A stretch of 64,000 nt of DNA from assembly GCA_028288725.1 (NCBI GenBank), contig JAQGIC010000133.1:31129-95128 (forward strand). Direction: 5' to 3'. Of the stretch, positions 9,223 to 17,250 are shown in pieces. The position numbers and the translations under genes are program-made. The notes under the pieces are model-generated. The model saw only the letters and a list, made by a program, of their open reading frames with translations, ran no database searches and was not told where the DNA came from. The stretch is from Rhodospirillales bacterium (lineage in GTDB: Bacteria; Pseudomonadota; Alphaproteobacteria; ATCC43930; CGMCC-115725). The stretch's first letter is position 1, and each line of letters begins with the position of its first letter.

Positions 9223-9286
9223 GCGCTCTTCCCCTCGGTTCGAACGAACGTGAGGAAGGCCCGGCCGAGCGATCGGTCGGGCCTTC
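9211..9286 (+). terminator. Two hairpins between convergent genes
   Basis: The first hairpin (AAGAGCGC/GCGCTCTT, 9212-9230) embeds the stop codon of the FYDLN-acid gene in its loop. The second (9255-9286) has a 14-bp stem with one G-T pair and a GCGA tetraloop. Neither is followed by a perfect T-run, but the position between convergent genes and the strength of the second stem make termination likely. Confidence 0.65.
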
Positions 9287-9304
9287 GTGCGTTCTGGGGC
9301 CGGG

Positions 9305-10015
9305 TTAGGCCGGTTGGGCCAGGCCGGCCGATGCGATGTCGGCGCGCCCATGGATCAGCAGCCCCGCGGCGGCGAGGTTCCAGATCGACTGGACCGCCAG
9401 GATGGCAATCAGCAGCGGCGGCTCCAAATCGGCCTTGGCCAGGATCAGGAACGCCACCGGCAGCACGCCGGAGACCAGCCCGGTGCAGCCGACGATGCGC
9501 GGGAACCCGCGTTCGCGCAGCAGCGGCAGCGAGACGCCGAGCATGCCGAGCGACATGCCGATGAAGCCGAGCTTGCTCAGATACTGGATCGCGATCCAGC
9601 CATACATCAGCACGGCGAGGGCGACATCGGCCTTTTCCGGCGGGGAGCCGACGAAGGCCGCCGCGAGCGCCGGCGTGATGAAGCCGTCGTTGAGGGCGGC
9701 ACCGACCATGCCGAGCGTGCCGATGCCATAGGCGATCAGCCCGAGCAGGACGGGCGTCCGGTGCAGCCCGATCCGCGCGGCGAACCCGATGAAGCCGAAG
9801 AGATAGCCGCCCATCAGCAGGATGACGGCGGCATGGACATGCTCGTCGGCAGCCCGGCCCTTGACCAGGTCGACCAGGATTTGCGACGCACCGCCGCCGC
9901 CGGAGACTGTCGGATGCGCAGCGACGGCGATCATGGACAGAAGGGTGCTGGCCACGAGCGCGATCGCGGCGGGACGGGACGGAGCGGCAGCGGTATGCGT
10001 GGTTTCCGGGCGCAT
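9305..10015 (-). CDS. Hypothetical multi-pass membrane protein
   Basis: The 236-residue product has an N-terminal hydrophobic helix (about residues 17-35) and about five further hydrophobic segments, including AVILLMGGYLFGFIGFAA, VLLGLIAYGIGTLGMVGAA and LLIAILAVQSIWNLAAAG. I recognise no named family. Start 10015 is preferred because AGGA lies 8 bases upstream; an ATG at 10030 has poorer spacing. It is transcribed divergently from a TetR regulator across 129 bp containing a GTCCGG palindrome, so it is the probable target of that regulator. The encoded function is unknown. Confidence 0.75.
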   Translation of the reverse strand: MRPETTHTAAAPSRPAAIALVASTLLSMIAVAAHPTVSGGGGASQILVDLVKGRAADEHVHAAVILLMGGYLFGFIGFAARIGLHRTPVLLGLIAYGIGTLGMVGAALNDGFITPALAAAFVGSPPEKADVALAVLMYGWIAIQYLSKLGFIGMSLGMLGVSLPLLRERGFPRIVGCTGLVSGVLPVAFLILAKADLEPPLLIAILAVQSIWNLAAAGLLIHGRADIASAGLAQPA

Positions 10016-10095
10016 CGGGAAAGTCCTCATTGCCTCAATGGAACCACGCTTCTATCAAACTATCGCATAGCGTTGGCGGAGCCGTCCGGCCGGTC

Positions 10096-10109
10096 GTCCG
10101 GTTCCGGAC
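10096..10109. promoter_or_regulatory. Candidate TetR operator (GTCCGG-TT-CCGGAC)
   Basis: A perfect 6-bp inverted repeat with a 2-nt spacer lies between the divergent membrane-protein and tetR genes, 35 bp before the regulator start. Further GTCCGG half-sites flank it at about 10084 and 10124. This is the layout expected of an autoregulatory TetR operator. It is inferred from position and symmetry alone. Confidence 0.5.
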
Positions 10110-10144
10110 AAAGCCGGCGCGATGTCCGGAAAGGCCCTGCCGCC

Positions 10145-10705
10145 ATGATGTCCGACAAGACCGACCGGCGCACCGAACGCACCCGCCAGGCCCTGCTGGC
10201 GGCGTTTCGCGACCTGGTGCAGGAATATCCCTACGACACCTTGTCGGTCGGCGACATCGTCGGGCGCGCCAATGTCGGCCGCTCGACCTTCTATGAGCAT
10301 TACGACGGCAAGGACGATCTGCTGAGCCGGAGCGTCGGCACCCCGTTCCGGGCGCTGGCCGCCATGGTCGGCGTTGCGGAAATGCCGGCATCCCTGGTCG
10401 GCACGATCGCGCATTTCCGCGAGAATCAGCGCATCGGCCGGACTTTGCTGACCGGCCCGACGAAGCCGATCTTGACACGATCCCTCGCCGACATGATCGA
10501 AGCCGAACTGGTCGCCTTGGGGCGTAAGGCGCCCGCGTCCGCCCTCATCCCGGACGCGCTCGCGGCCCTGCATCTGGCGTCGGGCCAACTGGCTCTCATC
10601 GAAAATTGGCTGACGACCCAGCACGCCTGCCGGCCGGAAGTGATCGCCGAGGCGCTGTTCGTCAGCACGAACGCGTCGGTGGCGGCGCTGTACCGACGGG
10701 GCTAG
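10145..10705 (+). CDS. TetR/AcrR family transcriptional regulator
   Basis: The 186-residue protein has an N-terminal TetR helix-turn-helix: RRTERTRQALLAAFRDL, then LSVGDIVGRANVGRSTFYEHYDGKDDLLS (about residues 36-64), the canonical recognition helix with FYEHY. The ligand-binding part is not recognisable beyond helical character. The start is the ATG pair at 10145/10148; the frame is open far upstream but that part is antisense to the neighbour. It probably represses the divergent membrane protein. Its stop codon lies inside a repeat element. Confidence 0.9.
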   Translation: MMSDKTDRRTERTRQALLAAFRDLVQEYPYDTLSVGDIVGRANVGRSTFYEHYDGKDDLLSRSVGTPFRALAAMVGVAEMPASLVGTIAHFRENQRIGRTLLTGPTKPILTRSLADMIEAELVALGRKAPASALIPDALAALHLASGQLALIENWLTTQHACRPEVIAEALFVSTNASVAALYRRG

Positions 10706-10818
10706 AGCGCGATGATATGAGGCCTGCTCGGCCTCATATCTGAATCGCACTCCAAATCAAATATTCAGAGACTGATTCACCGATCAAACCGAGCCGGTTT
10801 GATCGGATCAGGCTCTAG
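10702..10818 (+). repeat. Structured intergenic repeat, copy A (full length)
   Basis: This 117-bp element starts CTAGAGC and ends GCTCTAG. It contains a perfect 11-bp hairpin (GATATGAGGCC, 10714-10740) and a perfect 10-bp hairpin (GATCAAACCG, 10782-10804) joined by an AT-rich link. The first CTAG supplies the tetR stop codon. Related copies lie at 53943-54013 (shortened) and 55923-56038 (inverted). Confidence 0.85.
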
Positions 10819-10831
10819 TCCCGCTCTCAAC

Positions 10832-10851
10832 CGTCATGGCCGGGCATGACG
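10832..10851. repeat. Short inverted repeat before cysK-like stop
   Basis: A 7-bp inverted repeat (CGTCATG/CATGACG) with a 6-nt loop lies between the convergent tetR and cysteine synthase genes. It resembles the core of the CGTCAT palindrome at 2671 and may assist termination. Confidence 0.4.
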
Positions 10852-10859
10852 CAAATTGA

Positions 10860-11864
10860 TTAGTTCGCCATCCAATGCGGCACCGGCAGCCCTTTGGAGC
10901 GCAGGAATTCCGGGTTGAACAGCTTCGACTGATACCGGGCCCCGCCGTCGGCGAGGATGGTGACGATGGTGTGGCCCGGCCCGAGTTCGCGGGCGAGCTT
11001 GATGGCGCCGGCGACATTGATGCCGCTCGATCCGCCCAGCACCAGCCCCTCATGCTCGACCAGATCGAACACGACCGACAGCGCCTCTTCGTCCGACACG
11101 CGCAGCGCGCCATCGATTGGCGCGCCGGCCAGGTTGGCCGTGATGCGGCTGTTGCCGATGCCCTCGGTGATCGAGGCACCTTCGGCTACCAGTTCGCCCC
11201 TTGCGTAGTGGTTGTAGAAGACGGAGCCCATCGGGTCGGCCAGCATGACGCGGATCGCCGGATCCTGCGCCTTGAGCGCGAGCGCCACGCCGGCGATGGT
11301 GCCGCCGGTGCCGGCCGAGCAGATGAAGCCGTCGATCCGGCCGGCGGTCTGCTGCCAGATCTCGGCCCCGGTCGTGCGCCGGTGGCCCTCACGGTTCGCC
11401 ACATTGTCGAACTGGTTGGCCCAGATCGCGCCATGCTCCGAGGTCCGGGCCAGTTCGGCCGCGAGCCGTTCGGAGACGCGGACATAATTGCCCGCTTCCT
11501 TGTAGGGCGCCGCCGGCACCAGGCGCAGGTCGGCGCCGACCAGCCGCAGGAAATCCATCTTCTCCTGGCTCTGGGTGTCCGGCATCACGATGACCGTGCG
11601 ATAGCCGAGCGCATTGCCGACCAGCGCCAGGCCGATGCCGGTATTGCCGGCCGTGCCCTCGACGATGGTGCCGCCCGGCTTCAACCGGCCGCTCGCCACC
11701 GCCTCCTCGATGATGGCGAGCGCTGCGCGATCCTTGACCGAGCCGCCGGGATTGAGGAATTCGGCCTTGCCCAGAATCTCGCAGCCGGTCGCGTCCGAGG
11801 CGCGGGCCAGCCGGATGAGCGGCGTGTTGCCGATGGTGTCGATGAAGCCGTTACGGATGGACAT
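10860..11864 (-). CDS. Cysteine synthase family PLP enzyme (O-acetylserine lyase type)
   Basis: The 334-residue protein is a fold-type II PLP enzyme: IGNTPLIRL at residues 11-19, the PLP lysine in NPGGSVKDRAAL, the substrate loop EGTAGNTGIGLAL, and the phosphate-binding GTGGTIAG. A second region GGSSGINVAGAIKLAREL is typical of plant-like CysK and its relatives. It probably makes cysteine from O-acetylserine or carries out a related beta-replacement. The ATG at 11864 is preceded by GAGAG overlapping the lrp stop 11 bp upstream, so lrp and this gene form an operon. Longer in-frame starts run through the lrp coding region. Confidence 0.9.
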   Translation of the reverse strand: MSIRNGFIDTIGNTPLIRLARASDATGCEILGKAEFLNPGGSVKDRAALAIIEEAVASGRLKPGGTIVEGTAGNTGIGLALVGNALGYRTVIVMPDTQSQEKMDFLRLVGADLRLVPAAPYKEAGNYVRVSERLAAELARTSEHGAIWANQFDNVANREGHRRTTGAEIWQQTAGRIDGFICSAGTGGTIAGVALALKAQDPAIRVMLADPMGSVFYNHYARGELVAEGASITEGIGNSRITANLAGAPIDGALRVSDEEALSVVFDLVEHEGLVLGGSSGINVAGAIKLARELGPGHTIVTILADGGARYQSKLFNPEFLRSKGLPVPHWMAN

Positions 11865-11875
11865 GAAAGAACTCT

Positions 11876-12319
11876 CTAGCGATCGAACTTGGTCGATAGG
11901 ATGATCGAGGAGACCGTCCGCTCGATGCCGTCGAGGGCACCGATCTCGTCGATCAGGAAATCCATCTGCTCGACCGACCCGGCCTCGACCACCGCGATCA
12001 TATCGTGCGGCCCGCTGACCGAAAAAAGGGCAGTGATCTGGGGAATTTTCCGCAGCGCGGTTTCGGCCTTGGCGGCAAATTTCGGCAGGACGGTGATCAG
12101 CACATGGGCGCGGATCAGCGCGCCCGCCGCCTCGGGCGACAGGCGCACGGTATAGCCGGCGATAATCCCGCTGCGCTCCAGCCGTTCCAGCCGGCTCTGC
12201 ACCGTGGTGCGCGACAGGCCGAGCGCGCGGGCGAGATCCGCGGTCGCCCGGCGCGCATCGGCGCGCAACAGCTGCAGCAAGGCCTCGTCGGTCGGGTCCA
12301 TCGTCACTTTGCCAGCCAT
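11876..12319 (-). CDS. Lrp/AsnC family transcriptional regulator
   Basis: The product of about 148 residues has an N-terminal winged helix: DPTDEALLQLLRADARRATADLARALGLSRTTV with the recognition helix SRTTVQSRLERLERSGII. A RAM ligand domain with HVLITVLPKF and FSVSGPHDMIAVVEAG follows. Such regulators respond to amino acids. It is divergent from a saccharopine-dehydrogenase-like gene and precedes a cysteine-synthase-like gene, which are its likely targets. The start is uncertain: ATG 12319 is used, with GTG 12340 and ATG 12301 as alternatives. Confidence 0.92.
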   Translation of the reverse strand: MAGKVTMDPTDEALLQLLRADARRATADLARALGLSRTTVQSRLERLERSGIIAGYTVRLSPEAAGALIRAHVLITVLPKFAAKAETALRKIPQITALFSVSGPHDMIAVVEAGSVEQMDFLIDEIGALDGIERTVSSIILSTKFDR

Positions 12320-12432
12320 ATCGTCGTTCTGCCGAAGCACGCGACTCCGTTCGTCGCTCTGCTACTACAGACCGACGAACGGGGATTGTAAAGATGGAGG
12401 GAACAGACTTTTGAACGCCCAGAGGAAACCCC

Positions 12433-13527
12433 ATGAAGGACGTGCTCGTCGTCGGTGCCGGCAAGATCGGTTCGACCATCGCCGAAATGCTCGATGCAAC
12501 CGGCGATTATCGGGTCGCGATCGCCGATCGCTCCGCCGATCAACTGTCCCGCCTGGGGACCGGTCCCGGCGTCGAAAGGGTGATGCTCGATATCGCCGAC
12601 GGCGACGCGCTCGGCCGCGCGCTTGAACGCCGCTTCGCGGTGCTGAGCGCCGCCCCCTACAATCTCACGGGCAAGGTCGCGCGCGGCGCGCTGGCAGCGG
12701 GGACCCACTATCTCGACCTGACCGAGGATGTCGCGACCACGCGGCTGGTGAAGCAGCTGGCGACCGGAGCCGCCTCGGCCTTCATTCCGCAATGCGGCCT
12801 GGCGCCCGGCTTCATCTCGATCGTCGCCAACAATCTCGCCGGCCATTTCGACCGGCTCGACACGGTCAAGATGCGCGTCGGCGCGCTGCCGCAATATCCG
12901 TCGAACGCGCTCAATTATAACCTGACCTGGAGCACCGACGGCGTCATCAACGAATATTGCGAGCCGTGCGAGGCCATCGTCAACGGTTCCTTGCGAGAGG
13001 TGCCGCCGCTGGAAGAGCTCGAGGAATTCTCGCTGGACGGCGTCAAGTACGAGGCGTTCAACACGTCCGGCGGTCTCGGCACGCTGTGCGAGACGCTGGA
13101 GGGCAAGGTCCGCAATCTCAACTACCGCACCATCCGCTATCCCGGCCATTGCGCCATCGTGAAGATGCTGCTGAACGACCTGCGCCTGCGCGACCGGCGC
13201 GACGTGTTCAAGGACATCCTGGAGAATTCGCTGCCGTCGACCCTGCAGGATGTCGTCGTGATCCTGGTGACGGTCAGCGGCTGGCAGGGCGACCGCTTCG
13301 TGCAGGAGACCTACGCGAACAAGGTCTATAGCCGGCAGATCGGCGGCCGTGTCCATAGCGCCATCCAGATCACGACCGCATCGGGCATCTGCACCGTGCT
13401 GGACATGCTGGCCGCCGGCCAGCTGGCGCCGAAGGGGTTCGTGCGCCAGGAAGACATTCCGTTCGAAGCCTTCATCGAGAACCGTTTCGGCAAGGCCTAC
13501 GCGCCGGATCTGCGCCAGGCAGCCTGA
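12433..13527 (+). CDS. Saccharopine dehydrogenase family protein (lysine-dehydrogenase-like)
   Basis: The 364-residue enzyme starts with a Rossmann motif LVVGAGKIGSTIAEML. It continues with AAPYNLTGKVARGALAAGTHYLDLTED and QCGLAPGFISIVANNLA, which are hallmarks of the saccharopine/lysine-6-dehydrogenase family. The C-terminal part (YPGHCAIVKMLLNDL and TTASGICTVLDMLAAG) fits the same family. The reaction is probably NAD-linked oxidation at an amino group of lysine or a related compound; the exact substrate is open. GAGGAAA precedes the ATG. It is divergent from the Lrp gene and probably induced by its amino-acid substrate. Confidence 0.88.
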   Translation: MKDVLVVGAGKIGSTIAEMLDATGDYRVAIADRSADQLSRLGTGPGVERVMLDIADGDALGRALERRFAVLSAAPYNLTGKVARGALAAGTHYLDLTEDVATTRLVKQLATGAASAFIPQCGLAPGFISIVANNLAGHFDRLDTVKMRVGALPQYPSNALNYNLTWSTDGVINEYCEPCEAIVNGSLREVPPLEELEEFSLDGVKYEAFNTSGGLGTLCETLEGKVRNLNYRTIRYPGHCAIVKMLLNDLRLRDRRDVFKDILENSLPSTLQDVVVILVTVSGWQGDRFVQETYANKVYSRQIGGRVHSAIQITTASGICTVLDMLAAGQLAPKGFVRQEDIPFEAFIENRFGKAYAPDLRQAA

Positions 13528-13540
13528 TCCAGGAAAAGTC

Positions 13541-13574
13541 CGTCATCCCCGGGCTCGACCCCCGGAGATCCAGG
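13541..13574. repeat. CGTCATCCCCGGG-type intergenic repeat fragment
   Basis: The spacer between convergent genes holds CGTCATCCCCGGGCTCGACC followed by a CCCGGAGATCCAGG end, the form of a dispersed repeat common in alphaproteobacterial spacers. Symmetry is imperfect and it is probably a degenerate copy. Confidence 0.4.
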
Positions 13575-13593
13575 CCGCGTCAAGCGAACCCGA

Positions 13594-14781
13594 TCAGGCC
13601 GGTGGCGGCCAGAACAGATCCGCGATCACGGTCAACCCGCCGAGTGCTGCCGCGTCGTGGTAGATGTACAGCACACGCTCGCCCTGGAATCGTGCCTTGA
13701 GTTCGTCGGCCAGCACCCGGCGGTCGGTCGGCGACAGCGCCGGCAGATTGTTGGTGACGACCCGCCAGACCTCGCCGAACTGCTCCAGGAAATTGCGCGA
13801 GATCTCATCGCCGAAGGAATCGGCGATGATCAGCAGGCGCGGCCCCGGTTCCGGCCGCGTGTAGCGCTCGAGCACGAATTCGGCGCCCGGCGTCAGGCCG
13901 TCGATCGGGCCGCAGGCGGCACCCTCGCAGGTGCGGATGCCGACCGCGCGCGCGTCGGGCTCGCGGATCGCATCGCTGGCCCCCATGCCGGGATTGAGCC
14001 CGTTCAAATCGGAATTCCGGCCCTTCGTCCGCAGCGGCAGGGTCAGCGTGCGCGGCAACTGCCAATGCCGCTCGGCCACATCCTCGGCCACGCGCACCGG
14101 CGCCTCGCCGGCCCAATGGAAATGATGGCGCGGGATCGGCTCGGACCCTGCTTTCAGGCCCAGCATCAGATCGATCGGATAGATCAGGTCCGGTCCGACA
14201 TCGCTGGCGGCGACCAGTGCCGCGACGCGATCGACCGGCGGCCGGCGGCCGGCGCACGCCGTCGCGAACGGCTCGGGAATATCCTCGGGATAGAGCCGGG
14301 GTGCCGTCGGCACCAGCAGCAGGGCGGCATCGAGCCCGGCTGCGCGCACGCGCTCCAACCCGCGGACGATGATGCCGGCACCGCGATCGATCGCGGCATC
14401 GTCGGCATCGGCACCGCACAGGCCGGTGATCAGCGTCGCCGGACCATCGTCGTGCCCGGCCAGGAACAGGCGGCCATGGCGACCGATGATGATGCGGGGC
14501 GTCGCGATTTCGCCGAACGCCTGCCAGCGCAGCCAATTGTTGATCCGCACCAGCGGCTGACGCAGGCCGAACCGGTCCTTGAGCCAGCCGTCGATGGCAT
14601 CGGGCAGATGCCGGGCCTGGTCGGGCGTGGCCGGCAGCGCCGGCATCGTCGCCAGCACCCGCCGCTCGTCCCGCTGCGGATCGGGCAGCAGGATCTGGAA
14701 CAGCGCCGGGGCGGCGATCAGCAGGAAGAAGGCCGGGATGAACCAGCCGCGGCCCGCGAGCCTGCGCCACAACCTCGTCAC
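13594..14781 (-). CDS. AlgJ/AlgX-like SGNH acetyltransferase/hydrolase
   Basis: The 395-residue protein has an N-terminal membrane anchor (about residues 13-31) and an extracytoplasmic domain: an N-terminal DAIDGWLKDRFGLRQPLVRINN segment, then HFHWAGEAPVRVAEDVA and LLIIADSFGDEISRNFLEQF, the latter resembling the catalytic Ser block of AlgJ/AlgX SGNH proteins. These transfer acetyl groups onto exported polysaccharide together with an MBOAT protein, which is the gene 4 bp upstream. No polysaccharide synthase gene is nearby, so the acetylated polymer is unknown. Confidence 0.82.
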   Translation of the reverse strand: MTRLWRRLAGRGWFIPAFFLLIAAPALFQILLPDPQRDERRVLATMPALPATPDQARHLPDAIDGWLKDRFGLRQPLVRINNWLRWQAFGEIATPRIIIGRHGRLFLAGHDDGPATLITGLCGADADDAAIDRGAGIIVRGLERVRAAGLDAALLLVPTAPRLYPEDIPEPFATACAGRRPPVDRVAALVAASDVGPDLIYPIDLMLGLKAGSEPIPRHHFHWAGEAPVRVAEDVAERHWQLPRTLTLPLRTKGRNSDLNGLNPGMGASDAIREPDARAVGIRTCEGAACGPIDGLTPGAEFVLERYTRPEPGPRLLIIADSFGDEISRNFLEQFGEVWRVVTNNLPALSPTDRRVLADELKARFQGERVLYIYHDAAALGGLTVIADLFWPPPA

Positions 14782-14785
14782 GGGA

Positions 14786-16153
14786 TCAGAACCGGAAATA
14801 GATGAAAGGATTGTAGGTGCCGGCCGCCAGGTTGGCCGCCGACAGCACCAGCAACAGCAGGCAGGCCGCGTGACCGGCCCAGGCGGGTAGCCGAAGCGGC
14901 CGGCCGTCGCGGGGCCAGACCGCCACGATGCTGCCGACGATCAGCGCCGTAGCGCAGCTGGCGGCAAGGTCGGGCATGGCGCCCGACGTTCCGCCCGCCA
15001 TGGCCCGAAGCATGGCCGCCGTCCGTCCGAAATCCTCGGCCCGGAACGGGACCCATCCCACCACCACGACCAGGATCAGATAGGCATGGCGCAGCAGGGG
15101 CGGCAGGCGGACCAGCACGCGGGCGAGGCCGATCCGCTCCGCCACCAGAAAGGCGCCGTGATACAGCCCCCAAAGCGCGAAATTCCAGCTGGCGCCATGC
15201 CAGAGCCCGCACAGGAGAAACACGAGCGTGAGGTTGGCGCCGGTGCGCCAGGGCCCGCCGCGATTGCCGCCCAGCGGGATATAGAGATAGTCGCGAAACC
15301 AGGTCGAGAGCGTGATATGCCAGCGCCGCCAGAAATCCGTGACGGACCGGGCGGCATAGGGCCGGTTGAAGTTCGCCGGCAGCTCGAACCCGATCATGCG
15401 GCCGAGCCCGATCGCCATGTTGGAATAGCCGGCGAAATCGAAATAGATCTGCAGCGCATAGCCGGCGGCGGCGAGCCAGGCCGCCGCCGGCGACAGATCC
15501 GCCGGGGGCAGCGCGAACAGCCGGTCGACCGGGCCGGCCAGCGTGTTGGCCAGCAGCACCTTCTGGCCGAGGCCGATGGTGAAGCTTTCGATGCCGCGCG
15601 CCCAGAGCGCCGGCGTGACCGGGCGTCGGTCGACCCGGTCGGCGATCACCGCATAGCGCACGATCGGCCCGGCGACCAGCGGCGGGAACATCGCCTTGTA
15701 CATGGCGAAGCGCAGCAAGCTGCGCTGCGGCACGACGATGCCGCGATGGATGTCGATCAGGTAGGAAATGCCCTGGAAGGTGAAGAAGGAGATGCCGAGC
15801 GGCAGGGCCACCTGCGGGATCTCGGGGGCGGCGAGCCCGACCAGCGGCGCCAGCGCCGCCCATTGGGCAACCAGAAATCCGGCATATTTATAGAACAACA
15901 GCAGCGCCAGATTGCCGGCCACGCCGAGGCCCAGCCAAAGCCGACGGTGCCGCCCCGACCGGCCGACCGCCAGGCCGAAGCCATAGTTCAACAGAATGCA
16001 GAACAGCAGCAGCGGCAGCCGGGTCGGATCGCCCCAGGCGTAGAACAGCAGGCTGGCCAGCAGCAGCACCAGATTCGGCGCCGGCAGCAGATGGTAGGCC
16101 AGAAGAAACAGCGGCAGAAAATAGAACAGAAACGTGATCGAACTGAAAAGCAT
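14786..16153 (-). CDS. MBOAT family O-acyltransferase (AlgI-like)
   Basis: The 455-residue polytopic membrane protein starts MLFSSITFLFYFLPLFLLAY, a typical AlgI/DltB start. It contains the conserved DFWRRWHITLSTWFRDYLYI and the catalytic-His block LLCGLWHGASWNFALWG. Around eleven hydrophobic segments are visible. It should bring acetyl groups across the inner membrane to its partner AlgJ-like protein encoded just downstream. I chose ATG 16153, which matches the family start; an ATG near 16198 would add a short Pro/Gly-rich extension. Confidence 0.9.
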   Translation of the reverse strand: MLFSSITFLFYFLPLFLLAYHLLPAPNLVLLLASLLFYAWGDPTRLPLLLFCILLNYGFGLAVGRSGRHRRLWLGLGVAGNLALLLFYKYAGFLVAQWAALAPLVGLAAPEIPQVALPLGISFFTFQGISYLIDIHRGIVVPQRSLLRFAMYKAMFPPLVAGPIVRYAVIADRVDRRPVTPALWARGIESFTIGLGQKVLLANTLAGPVDRLFALPPADLSPAAAWLAAAGYALQIYFDFAGYSNMAIGLGRMIGFELPANFNRPYAARSVTDFWRRWHITLSTWFRDYLYIPLGGNRGGPWRTGANLTLVFLLCGLWHGASWNFALWGLYHGAFLVAERIGLARVLVRLPPLLRHAYLILVVVVGWVPFRAEDFGRTAAMLRAMAGGTSGAMPDLAASCATALIVGSIVAVWPRDGRPLRLPAWAGHAACLLLLVLSAANLAAGTYNPFIYFRF

Positions 16154-16322
16154 AAGGCCGCCGCCGCTCCCAACCGGTTTCGGGTCGAGCGGCAGCATGA
16201 CGAAGCGAGGCGCCGGCCGAAACATCTTTCGCGCGCGTCCGGCGATTTGGCGCGCCGCCGAAGCCATGCCGTAACGACATTCCCGCTCGGCTTTACCCGG
16301 GTGCCGGGCGCTTATTTTTCCC

Positions 16323-16351
16323 TTGCGCGCGGTCGGTCGTCTCAGTAGTTT
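16323..16351 (+). promoter_or_regulatory. Candidate sigma-70 promoter for tRNA-Ala
   Basis: TTGCGC and TAGTTT are separated by 17 bp and lie about 46 bp before the mature tRNA. The match to consensus is moderate and the call depends on position. Confidence 0.4.
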
Positions 16352-16397
16352 CCGGCTCCCGACGCTGGCGTTTCCGCCGCGGCCGGACCCGAATTTC

Positions 16398-16473
16398 GGG
16401 GTCATAGCTCAGTTGGTAGAGCGCTACAATGGCATTGTAGAGGTCTGCGGTTCGATTCCGCATGGCTCCACCA
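16398..16473 (+). tRNA. tRNA-Ala (anticodon GGC)
   Basis: The 76-nt cloverleaf has encoded CCA. The anticodon stem CTACA/TGTAG encloses loop ATGGCAT with anticodon GGC; the D-arm AGCTCAGTTGGTAGAGC and T-loop TTCGATT are canonical. The acceptor stem contains the G3-U70 wobble pair that marks alanine tRNAs, plus a second wobble (U5-G68). It reads GCC codons, which are abundant in this genome. Confidence 0.97.
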
Positions 16474-16481
16474 TATATATC

Positions 16482-16517
16482 AAGGGGTTAGCTGGCAACG
16501 GCTGACCCCTTTGATTT
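16482..16517 (+). terminator. Intrinsic terminator after tRNA-Ala
   Basis: AAGGGGTTAGC (16482-16492) pairs with GCTGACCCCTT (16501-16511), with one G-T pair, around an 8-nt loop, and is followed by TGATTTTT. It begins 8 nt after the tRNA CCA end. Confidence 0.85.
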
Positions 16518-17180
16518 TTCACGTAAGCATTGGGTAAGCAGCAGGCGGCGAACCGGGGCAAGCTCTGGGAAATAAGATCGTCCGAACGGGAAGGGCAACT
16601 TGCCGCTTCCTTGGTCCGCTTAGCTCAGCCGACAATCACCTTCTTCGCCGCTTCCGATGCGACATCCACGACGATCTTATAAAGTGTGCCCCCCAACAGC
16701 TTCGCCTGCCTTCTTGGTCACTCGTTTGAAACGGCTCGCAGCCAACTCGGTTTTTGGGGGTACCTTGGCGGGGCAAACAGCAGCAGCGAAGCCCTGCAAG
16801 GGCCGTACAGGGTGCGTCTGCTCCGGATAGCACCCAAACGATATGCGCTTTTAGGCGCACGGACGACGCCGCAGGGCGGAGGATGTCATTCAAAGGTAAC
16901 GATAGATCCCGTCACGGACCTGATCGGCAAGTTACTCGCCTATGGTATGAATTCACCCGAAGCCGCCGGCCCCTGACATGCACGCGAACGTTAGAGACGG
17001 ATGGACTTGCGACAGTCCGCTCTACGACGGCGAGACCAAAAACCGGACGTTCGTCTGGCGGCTCGATCGGGCCGATAGCAGAACGGTAGCTTTTAGGCGG
17101 TGGGAACGCCGAGGCGGACACATGAATGGCAGTTCCTGAGAACCAAACCGCTTCTTCACTAAATCTGGCATTTCATCATA
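16518..17180. other. About 0.66 kb without an intact gene; apparent decayed DNA
   Basis: No open frame here has a convincing start, ribosome site or family match. On the minus strand a short frame ends at 16625 with the peptide KLLGGTLYKIVVDVASEAAKK and a stop soon after. Just upstream the reading continues in another frame (RFKRVTKKAGEAVGG), which suggests a frameshifted remnant of a small gene. Stretches such as 16840-16980 are less GC-biased than neighbouring genes. Location directly behind a tRNA is typical of past integration, but I see no integrase and no repeat of the tRNA 3' end in the window. Confidence 0.4.
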
Positions 17181-17213
17181 TTGACCGCATGCTGTCTTTT
17201 AGCATACGGTCAA
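17181..17213. promoter_or_regulatory. Candidate MarR operator/promoter of the gentisate operon
   Basis: TTGACCGCATGCT and AGCATACGGTCAA form a 13-nt inverted repeat with one mismatch and a 7-nt spacer, ending 37 bp before the gentisate dioxygenase start. The left arm also offers a -35 element (TTGACC). The 13-mer ATATTGACCGCAT recurs before the flavoprotein operon at about 25286. The MarR regulator encoded at 20292-20771 is the natural candidate to bind it. Confidence 0.6.
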
Positions 17214-17250
17214 TCTATGGCCGGATCGAACCGGGCGTAAGGAGGAAGCG

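Noticed and set aside
16398..16473. tRNA-Ala as a present-day phage attachment site
   Set aside because: No integrase gene and no direct repeat of the tRNA 3' end are visible in the window, so only a past event can be suggested.
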